DNA of 64,000 nucleotides from Natranaeroarchaeum sp042663585 (GCF_042663585.1 NZ_JBHTAN010000006.1:1798001-1862000), one strand, 5' to 3'; shown: positions 1 through 9,427, numbered from the stretch's first letter. The notes: generated by a model from the sequence alone, not told the origin. Numbers and translations are program-made.

Positions 1-130
1 GTCGTCTGTCGCATTGGGTAGTACTGGTCGCTCCGCGCTGATTAGTGTTGAGAAAGCGGGCCGGTGAGACGCCTGCCCCGGGTCGACGGACGGTAGTGAG
101 CGATCATTCGGGGAAAGGCCGCTGTTAGGG

Positions 131-138
131 TTATATAC
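131..138 (+). promoter_or_regulatory. TATA box of the BMP importer operon
   Basis: TTATATAC lies about 25 bp before the ATG at 160. In haloarchaea this spacing places the transcript start at or just before the start codon, so the mRNA is probably leaderless. Nothing else recognisable is seen in bases 1-159. Confidence 0.6.
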
Positions 139-159
139 CAGTACGAAAATACATTAACT

Positions 160-1257
160 ATGGCTCAAAGGTCAGATAGCCATCACGACTCGGGGGGACG
201 AACTACAGGAACTGTCGATCGCCGGGCGTTTCTCGCTGCGAGCGCCACCATTGGGGGCGTCGGGCTAGCGGGTTGCCTGGGCGACGACAGCGGGGGGGAC
301 GAGATTGCGATCATCTCCAGCGACGCAGGGTTCGACGACAAGGCGTTCAACGACATGGCGCTATCGGGCCTGGAGAACGCCCAGGACGACTACGACTTCG
401 AGATCAACCGGATCGAGGAGACGGACACCACCGCGTTCGGGGACGTGCAGGTGGAGGCCGCGGAGACCGACCCCGAACTCATCGTACTGGTCGGATTCCA
501 GCACACCTCGCCGCTGGAGGAGAACGCGCCGGAGTATCCGGATCAGAACTGGATGCTGATCAACGACCCGCTCGACGAGCCAAACGTCGCGTCGTACACG
601 TGGGCAAACCACGAGATGTCGTATCTCGCCGGCGTGCTCGCGGGGACGATGACGACACGTGAACTCGAAAACGGGGGGAGCTCGAACGATCCGGAGAACG
701 CCCACGTCGGGTTCGTCGGGGGCCAGGACGGGTCGCTGATCAACGCCTTCGAGGAGTCCTACATCGCCGGTGCGGAGTGGGTCGAGGAGGGCATCGAGAT
801 CAGCACCGGCTACATCGGCAACTTCAGCGACACGAGCGTCGCTAACGACATCGCGACCTCACAGTTCCAGGACGGTGCGGACATCGTCTATCACGCCGCA
901 GCGGCGGCGGGTGCTGGCGCGATCGAGGCCGCACAGCAAGAGAGCAGGTTCGCAATCGGTGTCGACGCCGACCAGTCACAGACGCTCCCGGAGTTCCAGG
1001 ACGTCATTATCGGCTCCGCAGTGAAGTACATCGACCAGGGGACCAACGAGGCCGCTCAGGCCGCCTTCGAGGACGACTTCGACAGTATCGCGAGCGAACA
1101 CAACCTCCTCGGACTCGAAGAGGAGGCGGTCGACGCCGTGATCGGGCAGGCCTTCGAGGGCAACCTTCCCGATGCGGTCGGCCAGAACCTCGACGAGGCG
1201 AAACAGGGGATCGTCGACGGCGATATCGACGTCCCGTGTGAGGCCGACGGCTGCTAG
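160..1257 (+). CDS. BMP family ABC transporter substrate-binding lipoprotein
   Basis: Extracellular binding protein of the basic membrane protein (PnrA/Med) family, which captures nucleosides or related solutes for an ABC importer. Arginines 21-22 and the following hydrophobic stretch ending in LAGC (Cys39) form a Tat signal with lipobox, so the mature protein should be a lipid-anchored lipoprotein. The body keeps family features such as ISSDAGFDDKAFND near the N-terminus and VGFVGGQDG in the middle. Length (365 aa) is normal. The gene is first in a four-gene operon with its ATPase 30 bp downstream. The exact ligand cannot be read from the sequence. Confidence 0.93.
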   Translation: MAQRSDSHHDSGGRTTGTVDRRAFLAASATIGGVGLAGCLGDDSGGDEIAIISSDAGFDDKAFNDMALSGLENAQDDYDFEINRIEETDTTAFGDVQVEAAETDPELIVLVGFQHTSPLEENAPEYPDQNWMLINDPLDEPNVASYTWANHEMSYLAGVLAGTMTTRELENGGSSNDPENAHVGFVGGQDGSLINAFEESYIAGAEWVEEGIEISTGYIGNFSDTSVANDIATSQFQDGADIVYHAAAAAGAGAIEAAQQESRFAIGVDADQSQTLPEFQDVIIGSAVKYIDQGTNEAAQAAFEDDFDSIASEHNLLGLEEEAVDAVIGQAFEGNLPDAVGQNLDEAKQGIVDGDIDVPCEADGC

Positions 1258-1287
1258 TCGCTGTACACTATCGGCTTTCACACTACA

Positions 1288-2868
1288 ATGAGCAGAAACG
1301 ATACGAGGACTGTCGTCAGTCTCGACGGCATCACGAAGCGCTTCGGTGACGTAGTCGCCAACGACGAGGTCGATTTCACGCTCGAAGCCGGCACCGTCCA
1401 CGCGCTGCTGGGCGAGAACGGATCGGGGAAGACGACGCTGATGAGCGTGCTCTATGGGCTGTACGATCAGGACGCCGGACGGATCGTCGTCGAGGGCGAA
1501 GGCCGGGAGTTCACCAGCCCTCGGGACGCTATCGACGCCGGTATCGGGATGATCCACCAGCATTTCCAGCTCGTCGAGCCGATGACGGTCCTCCAGAACG
1601 TCGTCCTCGGCCACGAACCGGTAGACCGGGGGCTCGTGAACAAAGAGGGGGCCAGAGCGGAGATCAAGGCGCTCTGTGACCGGTACGAGTTCGACGTCGA
1701 TCAGTATCTCGACACGCCAGTACAGGACCTCGATATCGGCGTCAAACAGCGCGTCGAGATCGTCAAGAGCCTGTATCGCGGCGCGGAGAGCCTCGTCTTC
1801 GACGAGCCGACAGCCGTGTTGACACCACAGGAGGTCGAGGGGCTCTTCGACCTGATGGCCGAACTCACCGAACAGGGTCGCTCGGTCGTCTTCATCACGC
1901 ACAAACTGGACGAGGCGATGGAAATCGCCGACGAGATCACGGTGCTGCGGGACGGAGAGGCCGTCGGCACCGTCGATGCGGACGGAACCTCGAAAGAGGA
2001 ACTTGCGCGGATGATGGTCGGCAGAGAGGTGCTGTTCGACCGGCAAGCACGCGACGCGACGACCGGAGAGCGCATTCTCGAAGTCGACGGGCTTCACGTC
2101 GGCGGTGATCGGGGTCTCGAACAGGTCACGGACGTGGACGCGTGGGTTCGGGAAGGCGAGATCCTGGGCATCGCCGGCGTCCAGGGGAACGGCCAGTCCG
2201 AGTTGGTGCAGGCGCTGACCGGCCTCCGTCCCGTCGACTCGGGACGGCTCCGGTTCGCGGGTGAGGATATCACCGAGACGTCCCGCCGCGACCGGATCGA
2301 GCGAGGGATCGTCTACGTCCCGGAGGACCGACAGCGCGAGGGACTCGTCCTCGAATACGATCTGGTCCGGAACGCCCTGCTGGGGAATCAGACACTCGCG
2401 CCGTTCGTCGACGGCTGGTTCGTCGACTGGACGGCGGTCCACGATCACGCACGCGACATCGTCGAGGAGTACGACGTCGAACCGCCGGAACCGACCGCGC
2501 GGTCGGCCTCGCTCTCCGGCGGCAACCAGCAGAAGTTCGTCGTCGGCCGAGAGATCAACCACGAGCCACGCGTGCTGGTCGCATCTCACCCGACCCGCGG
2601 CGTCGACATCGGCTCCGTCGAGTTCATCCACAATCGACTGCTGGAACTGCGGGCGAACGGGGTCGCAGTCGTGTTCGTCTCCTCGAAACTCGAAGAGATA
2701 CAGAAGCTCTCGGATCGGATCGCAGTGCTGTACGAGGGTAGGGTGGTCGACACCGTCGACCCGGAGGATGTGACCGACCAGGAGCTAGGACTGCTGATGA
2801 CCGGCAACACGCTCGACGGATCGGACGAATCGCTGGAACGCCGGTCGGACGTTCGAGGTGATACATGA
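1288..2868 (+). CDS. BMP-type ABC transporter ATP-binding protein (tandem ATPase)
   Basis: Energy-coupling subunit with two fused nucleotide-binding domains, as in the YufO/NupO, RbsA and MglA group. Domain 1 has Walker A GENGSGKT (residues 42-49) and Walker B LVFDEPT, with a degenerate signature DIGVKQRVEI that is usual for this group. Domain 2 lacks a standard Walker A but keeps SLSGGNQQKF and a Walker B variant VLVASHPTRG, also normal for these tandem ATPases. The 3' end overlaps the next permease gene by 4 nt, indicating one transcript with the binding protein and both permeases. Confidence 0.95.
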   Translation: MSRNDTRTVVSLDGITKRFGDVVANDEVDFTLEAGTVHALLGENGSGKTTLMSVLYGLYDQDAGRIVVEGEGREFTSPRDAIDAGIGMIHQHFQLVEPMTVLQNVVLGHEPVDRGLVNKEGARAEIKALCDRYEFDVDQYLDTPVQDLDIGVKQRVEIVKSLYRGAESLVFDEPTAVLTPQEVEGLFDLMAELTEQGRSVVFITHKLDEAMEIADEITVLRDGEAVGTVDADGTSKEELARMMVGREVLFDRQARDATTGERILEVDGLHVGGDRGLEQVTDVDAWVREGEILGIAGVQGNGQSELVQALTGLRPVDSGRLRFAGEDITETSRRDRIERGIVYVPEDRQREGLVLEYDLVRNALLGNQTLAPFVDGWFVDWTAVHDHARDIVEEYDVEPPEPTARSASLSGGNQQKFVVGREINHEPRVLVASHPTRGVDIGSVEFIHNRLLELRANGVAVVFVSSKLEEIQKLSDRIAVLYEGRVVDTVDPEDVTDQELGLLMTGNTLDGSDESLERRSDVRGDT

Positions 2869-3998
2869 GCGACGCGGAGTCCGGCCGCGCCCGGGACGCG
2901 CTCGATGGGGTCGCCGCGCGGCTACTCAGCGCCACGCCCATCGAACGGGTCGCACTCGCGCTGGCCTCGACCGTCACGGCGCTGCTGATCGGTCTGGTCG
3001 TCGTCACCGCGGCGGGCTACGACCCGCTCATGTTCGTCAACGACATGCTCTACGGTGCCTTCGGGACGGAGCGACGGCTTACGATCACGCTGAGAGAGAC
3101 CTCGTACTTCATCCTCGCCGGCGTGGCGGTCGCTGTCGCGTTCCGCGCCGGCGTGTTCAATATCGGCGTTCAGGGCCAGTTCATCGTCGGCATGCTGGCG
3201 ACGACGATGACCATTCTCTGGCTGACGCCGTTGCTCCCGGCGAACCGCCTCGGCGGCATCGGCCTATTACTCGTCGGGACGCTTGGCGGCGTCGCCGCGG
3301 GCGGTGCCTACGGCGCCCTGCCGGGCGTGTTGAAAGCCTACGCGGACGCCAACGAGATCATCACCACGATCATGCTGAACTTCATCGCCATCGGGGTGGT
3401 GTTTTTCCTCGTCGACGGGCCGTTCCGGGGGGAGGGCGAGTCGGCGACGCGCACCGCATCCATCCCGGAGTACGCCGAACTCCCGCCAGTTCTGTTGGAT
3501 GGCTCGGACTTCTCGATGCTCGGCCTCGTGGCGACGCTGGGTATCGCCGTGCTCATCTACGTCCTACTCACGCGCACGAGAGCGGGCTACGACATGGTCA
3601 CCAGCGGCCATCAGGAGTCTGCGGCCGTCTACTCGGGCGTCGACGCCAAGCGAACCATCGTCCGGACGATGACCATCTCGGGGATGGTCGCGGGCGTCCT
3701 CGGCGCGCTCTTCATCGTCATGCACGCGAACGCGACGCCGAACGCAAACGGCATCGACACCTACGGCTTCGACGCGATTGCGGTAAGCTTGCTTGCGGCG
3801 AACCACCCGCTCGGCGTGATCCCTGCCGGCGCGCTGTTCGGCGGCCTCGATGCCGGCGGCCAGTACATCAACGTCGCCTCGGACGTCCCACCGCAACTGA
3901 TCGACGGTGTCATCGGCCTGGTGGTGCTGTTCGTCGCGGCACCCGAACTGTTCCGGATGGCCGCAAAGCGGACCGGCCTCGGAGGTGAGCGCCAGTGA
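2865..3998 (+). CDS. BMP-type ABC transporter permease 1
   Basis: Integral membrane permease of the BPD_transp_2 family (YufP/NupP-like), 377 aa with about nine hydrophobic segments. The family motif FRAGVFNIGVQGQ is present near residue 100, along with a typical conserved stretch ANEIITTIMLNFIAIG. The first 30 residues are polar and cytoplasmic. It overlaps the ATPase gene by 4 nt and the second permease by 4 nt, so the two permeases are probably made in equal amounts and form a heterodimer. Confidence 0.94.
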   Translation: MSDAESGRARDALDGVAARLLSATPIERVALALASTVTALLIGLVVVTAAGYDPLMFVNDMLYGAFGTERRLTITLRETSYFILAGVAVAVAFRAGVFNIGVQGQFIVGMLATTMTILWLTPLLPANRLGGIGLLLVGTLGGVAAGGAYGALPGVLKAYADANEIITTIMLNFIAIGVVFFLVDGPFRGEGESATRTASIPEYAELPPVLLDGSDFSMLGLVATLGIAVLIYVLLTRTRAGYDMVTSGHQESAAVYSGVDAKRTIVRTMTISGMVAGVLGALFIVMHANATPNANGIDTYGFDAIAVSLLAANHPLGVIPAGALFGGLDAGGQYINVASDVPPQLIDGVIGLVVLFVAAPELFRMAAKRTGLGGERQ

Positions 3999-5050
3999 GC
4001 GTCGCCGGCTACCTGACCCGCCACCCGGTCCGTATCGCTGGCCTGATCGCGGTAATAGCCGCCGCCGGGGCGGTCGTCGTCTGGCAGGATCTAGGGCTGG
4101 CACGACTGCTCACGCTCGGCTATCTGGACCGCTCTTTAAGTGCGGCAACCCCGATCGCGCTCGTCGCAATCGGCGGCCTGTTCGCCGAGAAGAGCGGCGT
4201 CTTCAACATCGGCGTCGAGGGGTTCATGATCTTCGGCGCGGTCAATGGCCTGGCGGCGGCGTCGCTCGTCTCCGGGAGCGGCGCGGTGACGCAGTTCGAT
4301 CTCTGGATCGGGCTGGTCGTCGCAGTGCTGATCAGCGCCCTGCTGACGACGCTGTTTGCGGTGCTGATGATCCGGTACGAGGCGGACCAGATCGTCGCCG
4401 GCCTCGCGGTCTGGTTCATCGGTCTCGGGTTCGGCCCGTTCACCGCGATCCTGATCTGGGGAAGCCGCAACAGCGGGACGGTCGGTCGGATCGGCAGTCT
4501 CGATCTCCCGGTACTCTCCGGGATTCCGGTGCTCGGTCCCGTCCTCTTCAGCGCATCGCCGTTTGTCCTGCTGACCGTCGCCATCGCGCTCGGGGCCTGG
4601 GTGTTCCTCTACAGGACCCGGTACGGCTACTGGCTCCAGGCGGCCGGAGAGAACCCCGAAGCACTCGACACGGCGGGGATCGACGTCAACCGCGTTCGCT
4701 ACGCCGCGGTGATCTTCTCCGGGACGATGGCCGGCCTGGCCGGCGCGGTGTTGACTCTCGGCGTCACGGGCAACTTCATCGGGTCGGGGATGACAATCGT
4801 CGACGGACGGGGCTGGATCGGCATCGTCGCGTACCTCTTCGGGAACTACAACCCGATCGGTGCGTTTCTGGCCGCACTCCTGTTCGGGGCTATGGACATG
4901 CTACAGATCCAGTTCCAGACGATCGGCGTACCACTGCCGTCCAGTCTGGTGGATCTGTTCCCCTACGTCGTGGTGATCGTCGTGCTGACGTTCTACGGTT
5001 CGACGCGGATGCCCTCGCGCGTCGGCGAACCGTACGAGAGCGAGGAGTGA
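3995..5050 (+). CDS. BMP-type ABC transporter permease 2
   Basis: Second BPD_transp_2 permease (YufQ/NupQ-like), 351 aa, mostly hydrophobic. It carries the matching family motif EKSGVFNIGVEGFM near residue 65 and a conserved late stretch GRGWIGIVAYLFGNYNP. The start codon is a GTG overlapping the stop of permease 1. It ends the transporter operon. The oxidoreductase gene that follows starts about 75 bp later and could be co-transcribed. Confidence 0.94.
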   Translation: MSVAGYLTRHPVRIAGLIAVIAAAGAVVVWQDLGLARLLTLGYLDRSLSAATPIALVAIGGLFAEKSGVFNIGVEGFMIFGAVNGLAAASLVSGSGAVTQFDLWIGLVVAVLISALLTTLFAVLMIRYEADQIVAGLAVWFIGLGFGPFTAILIWGSRNSGTVGRIGSLDLPVLSGIPVLGPVLFSASPFVLLTVAIALGAWVFLYRTRYGYWLQAAGENPEALDTAGIDVNRVRYAAVIFSGTMAGLAGAVLTLGVTGNFIGSGMTIVDGRGWIGIVAYLFGNYNPIGAFLAALLFGAMDMLQIQFQTIGVPLPSSLVDLFPYVVVIVVLTFYGSTRMPSRVGEPYESEE

Positions 5051-5127
5051 CGCGCCCATCCCGGGGACACGTCGTTTCCGTCCCGGGGACACCGATGAAC
5101 TATGTGTCCCGCAACGGCGTCTCACAC

Positions 5128-6345
5128 ATGGGGGAGAGTTTCGGTATTGGCTTTATCAGTTGTGGGTTCATCACCCGCGAGGCACACGTCCCGAGCGTCG
5201 AGTACCTGCCGGGCGTCCACGTCGCCGCCATCCAGAACCGGACGCGAGAGAACGCTGAGACCGTCGCAGAGCGCTGCCGGACTGAAGGGCTGGGCGATCC
5301 GACGGTCTACGGCGAGGGCGCGGTCAGCGCGCTCGTCGCGGACGAGTCGGTCGACGGGCTATGGGTCACCAGCCCGAACTTCACGCGGGAAGATGTCGTC
5401 GACGCCGCCGTTGACGCAGTCGAAGACGGTGCCGAACTGGACGGTATCGCGATGGAGAAGCCCGTCGCCAGAAATCTCCGGGAAGCGCGACGGATCGTCG
5501 ACCGTATCGAGAGCGTCGGCCTGCCACACGCCTATCTGGAGAACTGGCCACACGAACCGGACATCCGAAAGCTCCGGGCGTTGCTCTGGGAACACGGCCG
5601 CGAGGCGGGCCGACCGTACGTCGCCCGGTCGCAGGCAGAACACGCCGGGCCACACTCGGCCTGGTTCTGGGACGGCACCCGACAGGGCGGCGGCGCGCTC
5701 ACCGATATGCTCTGTCACGCGCTGGCCGGCAACCACGTCCTGCTGTCCGACCCGGAGCGCCCGGACGGCGGCCTCGACGCCGTCTCGGTCTCGGCCGATA
5801 CGGCGACGCTGAAGTGGGACAAAGAGGAGTACGCCAGGCAACTCCGGGAAGAGCACGGCGTCGACTACGAGACCGATCCGGCGGAGGATTACGCACGGGC
5901 AACGGTTCACTACGAGAGTGCAGACGGCGAGCGGGTGCTCTCCGAAGCGACTGGGTCGTGGTGCTACGTCGGCGCGGGCGTTCGCCGGTCGATCGAACTG
6001 CTCGGCCCCGAGTACTCGGGCCAGGTCGTCACCGACGAGGAGTCATCCAGCGTCTTCGTTTCGGATGCGATCGGGGGCGAGGACGGCTGGGCCGAGAAAC
6101 AGACCGCCACCAGCGGGCGGATTCCGATCGCCGCTGCGAGCGTGATCGACGGCGGATACGTCGCCGAGAACCGCGACGCCGTCGACGCGTTCGAGCAGGG
6201 GGAGAACGCTGCCCTCGACCTGTACGACGGACTGGACGTCTTACGGCTCTGTATGGCGGCGTACCGGGCCGCGGAACTGGGGGAGGACCTCGACCTGCAG
6301 ACGGCGGAGCTAGAGGGGTATACGCCGCCGCCAGCGCGAGAGTAG
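5128..6345 (+). CDS. Gfo/Idh/MocA family oxidoreductase
   Basis: NAD(P)-dependent sugar or polyol dehydrogenase-like protein, about 405 aa. The N-terminus GIGFISCGFITREAHVPS is the Rossmann start of the family, and AMEKPVARN is the usual EKP signature that contributes the catalytic lysine. I place the start at ATG 5128; an in-frame ATG at 5095 would add 11 residues that do not look like family sequence. It lies just after the importer operon on the same strand, so it may process the imported compound. That link is inference from position only. Confidence 0.88.
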   Translation: MGESFGIGFISCGFITREAHVPSVEYLPGVHVAAIQNRTRENAETVAERCRTEGLGDPTVYGEGAVSALVADESVDGLWVTSPNFTREDVVDAAVDAVEDGAELDGIAMEKPVARNLREARRIVDRIESVGLPHAYLENWPHEPDIRKLRALLWEHGREAGRPYVARSQAEHAGPHSAWFWDGTRQGGGALTDMLCHALAGNHVLLSDPERPDGGLDAVSVSADTATLKWDKEEYARQLREEHGVDYETDPAEDYARATVHYESADGERVLSEATGSWCYVGAGVRRSIELLGPEYSGQVVTDEESSSVFVSDAIGGEDGWAEKQTATSGRIPIAAASVIDGGYVAENRDAVDAFEQGENAALDLYDGLDVLRLCMAAYRAAELGEDLDLQTAELEGYTPPPARE

Positions 6346-6421
6346 TAGACTGGTACCCGCGGGCCGGCATGCCTGCGCGGGAGTGGCGGACTGGCGCTCG
6401 CGACCCAGCATTCCATCAGCA

Positions 6422-7456
6422 CTACTCGATCAGCGAGAGGGTCTCGCCGGAAGCAGCGCTGCGACGCGCCGTCTCGACGATCCGGTGGGCGGCACGACAG
6501 AACCCGGGATCGGCGGGTCCGGCCGGTTCGTCGCCGGTCTCCAGCAGATCGACGACGTAGGTGACGAGGTTCTCGAACCGTTCCGGGAGGGGTGAGGGCT
6601 CGACCTCGTAGCCATCGGGGGCTGACTCCGTCGTAACGCGGATCGGCGCGCCACGCTCTCTGGTGCTGATCGCGCCCTCCGTGCCGACGATTTCGTAGCC
6701 TTTCGGTGGGTGGGGCTGGATCTCCCACGGATCGGTGAGCATCCGCCAGGACGTCTGGAACGTCGAGAGCCCCTCGTCGAACCGGCAGATGGTCGAGGAC
6801 TGGACGTCGACGTCCAGTTCCTCGGGGACGTACGTCTCGGCCGTGACCGCACTGGGGAGGTCGCCGCCCCGGAACCACGTCGAGAACGTCGCACCGTAGC
6901 CGAGATAATCGAGCATCGAACCGCCGCCCTCCTCCGGGTCGTAGAACCAGCTATCCTCCGGCGGCGCACCCGAGTTCCCGCCGTAGTACTGGACCTCGAT
7001 GACGTCGCCGATCGTCCCCTCGGCGACAAGCCGTCGAACCTCGTGCATCACGGGCCGCCACATGACCGGCCAGTTGATGACGAACAGTCGGTCCGAGTCG
7101 GCCAGCGCATCGAGCATCCGATCCGCACCGTCGAGGGTCGTCGCGATCGGTTTCTCGATCGCGAGGTGAACGTCGTACGGCGCGACGCGCTCGACGAAGG
7201 CGGCGTGTTCGGAGTTGCGCGGACAGCCGACGAGCACATCTGGATCGGTCGCCGTCAGACAGGCATCGAGGTCGTCATACACGGCATCGTCCGGGATGCC
7301 CAGATCGCCCACGGCTTCGGCCATCGACCCCGTCGACGTGCGCGGCGTATCGTCACAGACGCCGACGAGTTCGGCGTCAGGGTGGTCCGCTACCCACTCG
7401 ATGTTTCTGTTCATGTGCATCTGATCGAAGTTCGCACAGACGAACGTCCACGACAT
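6422..7456 (-). CDS. Gfo/Idh/MocA family oxidoreductase
   Basis: Second dehydrogenase of the same superfamily, 344 aa, on the opposite strand and converging with the first. The EKP signature is present as LAIEKPIATT, and the C-terminal half has the GGGSMLDYLGYG stretch seen in many members in which the substrate site is formed. The N-terminus (SWTFVCANFDQMH) departs from the GxGxxG rule, so nucleotide preference is hard to predict. Two such enzymes side by side next to an importer suggest a small carbohydrate or polyol oxidation locus. Confidence 0.87.
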   Translation of the reverse strand: MSWTFVCANFDQMHMNRNIEWVADHPDAELVGVCDDTPRTSTGSMAEAVGDLGIPDDAVYDDLDACLTATDPDVLVGCPRNSEHAAFVERVAPYDVHLAIEKPIATTLDGADRMLDALADSDRLFVINWPVMWRPVMHEVRRLVAEGTIGDVIEVQYYGGNSGAPPEDSWFYDPEEGGGSMLDYLGYGATFSTWFRGGDLPSAVTAETYVPEELDVDVQSSTICRFDEGLSTFQTSWRMLTDPWEIQPHPPKGYEIVGTEGAISTRERGAPIRVTTESAPDGYEVEPSPLPERFENLVTYVVDLLETGDEPAGPADPGFCRAAHRIVETARRSAASGETLSLIE

Positions 7457-7547
7457 ACGCTACACCTCCGAGCGACGGGACAAGAACGTATCCCCCAACT
7501 GTCTCCCCCGACGCGGGGTTTTTGTGCGGCAGGACCAACTACCGAAC

Positions 7548-8228
7548 GTGGCAGAGTTCGATGCGGTACTGTTCGATCTCGACGGCACGCTGTGCCGTCG
7601 CACGCAGGACACCCAGGCGATGTACGAGCGGGCGTTCGAACTCGTCGGGGAGACGCCTTTCGGCGAGCCAGCGGCGCTCTGGTCGGCTCTGGAGGGGCCG
7701 CCGGACCACGACGACCGGATCGGCTACTTCGGCGCGGGGTTCGCGCGAGTAGCCGCCCAGCACGGGCGAACCGACGTCGATCCGATCGCGCTCGGCCGGA
7801 GCCTGGCATCGGTGATCGAGAATCGGGCAGTGACGCTGCTCCCCGGTACGGAGGCGGCCCTGGAGAGCGCCGCGACATGCGGCCCGATGGCCGTCGTCAC
7901 GAACGGCCCGAAAGACGGGCAGCGGACGAAACTCGACACGCTCGGCATCACGGATCGGTTCGATTCGTTCGTCTACGGCGCGGAACTCCCCCGGGCGAAA
8001 CCCCACTCGTTACCGTTCGACCGTGCCCTCGAGGAACTCGGGGTTCCCGCCGAACGAGCCCTGTACATCGGTAACTCGCTCCCCTACGATGTCGCCGGGG
8101 CACAGAACGCAGGGCTGTCCGCCGTATGGCTCCGCGAGAACAGCGGGGACTCGGCCGGGTCCTACGAACCCGAATACGTGGTCGACTCCATCGAGGAACT
8201 CCCGTCGATCCTGCGGGGTGAGCGATGA
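7548..8228 (+). CDS. HAD superfamily hydrolase (phosphatase-like)
   Basis: Haloacid dehalogenase-fold phosphatase, about 226 aa. Motif I is LFDLDGTL at the very N-terminus, motif II is VVTNGPK, the motif III lysine lies in RAKPHSLPF, and motif IV is represented by YIGNSLPYDV. Aspartates of motif I are the expected nucleophile and acid/base. I chose GTG 7548, which puts motif I at residue 6 to 13; an in-frame GTG at 7524 is possible. It overlaps the next gene by 4 nt, so the two are probably translated together. Confidence 0.88.
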   Translation: MAEFDAVLFDLDGTLCRRTQDTQAMYERAFELVGETPFGEPAALWSALEGPPDHDDRIGYFGAGFARVAAQHGRTDVDPIALGRSLASVIENRAVTLLPGTEAALESAATCGPMAVVTNGPKDGQRTKLDTLGITDRFDSFVYGAELPRAKPHSLPFDRALEELGVPAERALYIGNSLPYDVAGAQNAGLSAVWLRENSGDSAGSYEPEYVVDSIEELPSILRGER

Positions 8229-9190
8229 GCGAGACGCTGTTGGCGGATGCCTTCGAGAGCGGGTCGTTGCGCGCCGCAGGGGCCGTTGCGCTCTGTACGC
8301 TCGACGAGTCGCCAGTCGACGTCGAGCCGATTCGCCGCGGAAGCCGCAAGCGGACCGCAGTCGCCCGATTCGAGGAGCGCGGGCCGGTCGTGGTGCAGGT
8401 CTGTGACGAGCGGACGTGGCTCCGGACCGAGGCGGCCCTCCTGCAGGAGATCAGAGAACGAACCTTCGTGCCAGTCCCGCCCGTACTGGCCGCGGGCACC
8501 CACGACGGCGTCGCGTACATGCTCACCGCCTACGTCGCCGGCGACGACCTCCACGAGAAGTTTACGACAGTCGACGGTGAGACGCGACGCGAGATCGCCC
8601 GGTGGTTCGGCAAGTCTCTCGGACGGCTTCACGAGGCGTTCGAGTTCGATGCCTACGGGACGCTCGTGCTGACTGAGGGCTCCTTCACCGCGCAGCACGA
8701 CGACTGGGAGACGTGGTTCCAGGAGTACGGACGCCGGGCCATCGACCGGCTTCCACCGGCGTTCGATCCGCTCCGGAGCGACCTGCGGGACCTGTTCGCG
8801 ACCCCGCCAGAGGCCGACCCCGCGGCACGCCTGTTCCCCTGGGACTTCCGCCCCGGTAACGCGCTGATCGCCAACGGCTCGATTACCGCTGTGCTGGACT
8901 GGGAAGCGCCGCTTGCGGCCGCCCCTGCGCTCTCGGTCGCAAAATCCGAGTATCTCATCGCCGACTGGTACGTCGAGGACCCCGAACCGCTCCGGCAGGC
9001 GTTCCGGGACGGATACACCGCTGTCAACGACTACCCGTCGATCCGTCCGGTCCATCGCGCCGCCGCCATCGCCGAGAGCGCCGTCGATTCCTCGGGAAGG
9101 GTGACGAACCCGCGCTATCCGCCCGTCGGCAGGGACGAAGCCGTGGCGTTTCACCGGGGGACGCTGGAGGACGTGCTGGCGGGAGTGTGA
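8225..9190 (+). CDS. Phosphotransferase (APH/choline-kinase fold) family protein
   Basis: Aminoglycoside-phosphotransferase-fold protein, 321 aa. The C-terminal half has a Brenner-like segment PWDFRPGN and then AVLDWEAP, corresponding to the catalytic loop and the metal-binding aspartate of APH-type kinases. The histidine that normally precedes the catalytic aspartate by two positions is a proline here, so activity on small molecules is likely but not certain. It overlaps the HAD phosphatase gene by 4 nt. A kinase and phosphatase pair next to a nucleoside/sugar importer would fit salvage of the imported compound. Confidence 0.78.
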   Translation: MSETLLADAFESGSLRAAGAVALCTLDESPVDVEPIRRGSRKRTAVARFEERGPVVVQVCDERTWLRTEAALLQEIRERTFVPVPPVLAAGTHDGVAYMLTAYVAGDDLHEKFTTVDGETRREIARWFGKSLGRLHEAFEFDAYGTLVLTEGSFTAQHDDWETWFQEYGRRAIDRLPPAFDPLRSDLRDLFATPPEADPAARLFPWDFRPGNALIANGSITAVLDWEAPLAAAPALSVAKSEYLIADWYVEDPEPLRQAFRDGYTAVNDYPSIRPVHRAAAIAESAVDSSGRVTNPRYPPVGRDEAVAFHRGTLEDVLAGV

Positions 9191-9256
9191 GGGGGCGTGG
9201 CAGGTGTGAACGCGGGTCTGCTCGCTCGGTCTATTTGCAGTTCGAGTGTGAGAAAA

Positions 9257-9283
9257 GTTCGCCCTCCCCGATGTTGAACTCAC
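9257..9283. repeat. Degenerate second copy of tRNA-Tyr 3' end
   Basis: GTTCGCCCTCCCCGAT followed by GTTGAAC matches the complement of the tRNA-Tyr 3' end at 34628-34650 with one substitution and one inserted base. It lies 109 bp left of the exact att copy, and both copies are preceded by AGAAAAGT. It may be a leftover of an older integration at the same tRNA. No gene is visible in 9191-9427. Confidence 0.45.
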
Positions 9284-9365
9284 TCGTTCCCGTTCGCTCA
9301 CCTCCCACTCGCTGCTCAAATCGGCTCGGTTGGACGTTTCACTGCTCACGTTATTCGCAAGAAAA

Positions 9366-9379
9366 GTCCGCCCTCCCCG
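9366..9379. repeat. Left attachment site of the integrated element
   Basis: GTCCGCCCTCCCCG is an exact copy of 34628-34641, which covers the last 13 bases of the tRNA-Tyr gene plus one flanking base. Similarity ends directly on both sides. Position next to the integrase gene and the 14-bp length both match what is known for SNJ2-type integration into tRNA genes. This would be the original tRNA 3' end displaced by insertion. Confidence 0.75.
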
Positions 9380-9427
9380 TATTACGGTACGTCGTCGTCG
9401 TTGCATTCGGCTTATCGTGTGTCGATT

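Noticed and set aside
976..2631. Long open frame on the minus strand (551 codons)
   Set aside because: It is antisense to the tandem ATPase gene, which has all ABC motifs. High GC makes long antisense frames common, and the translated product has no recognisable domain.
3907..5094. N-terminal extension of the first Gfo/Idh frame by about 400 codons
   Set aside because: The frame stays open through the second permease gene by chance. Its sequence there is Arg-rich and unlike any domain, while the true enzyme starts at 5128.
9191..9365. Possible gene in the gap left of the att site
   Set aside because: Open frames there run through the tRNA-derived repeats and lack start signals. I see only the chromosome-element border.
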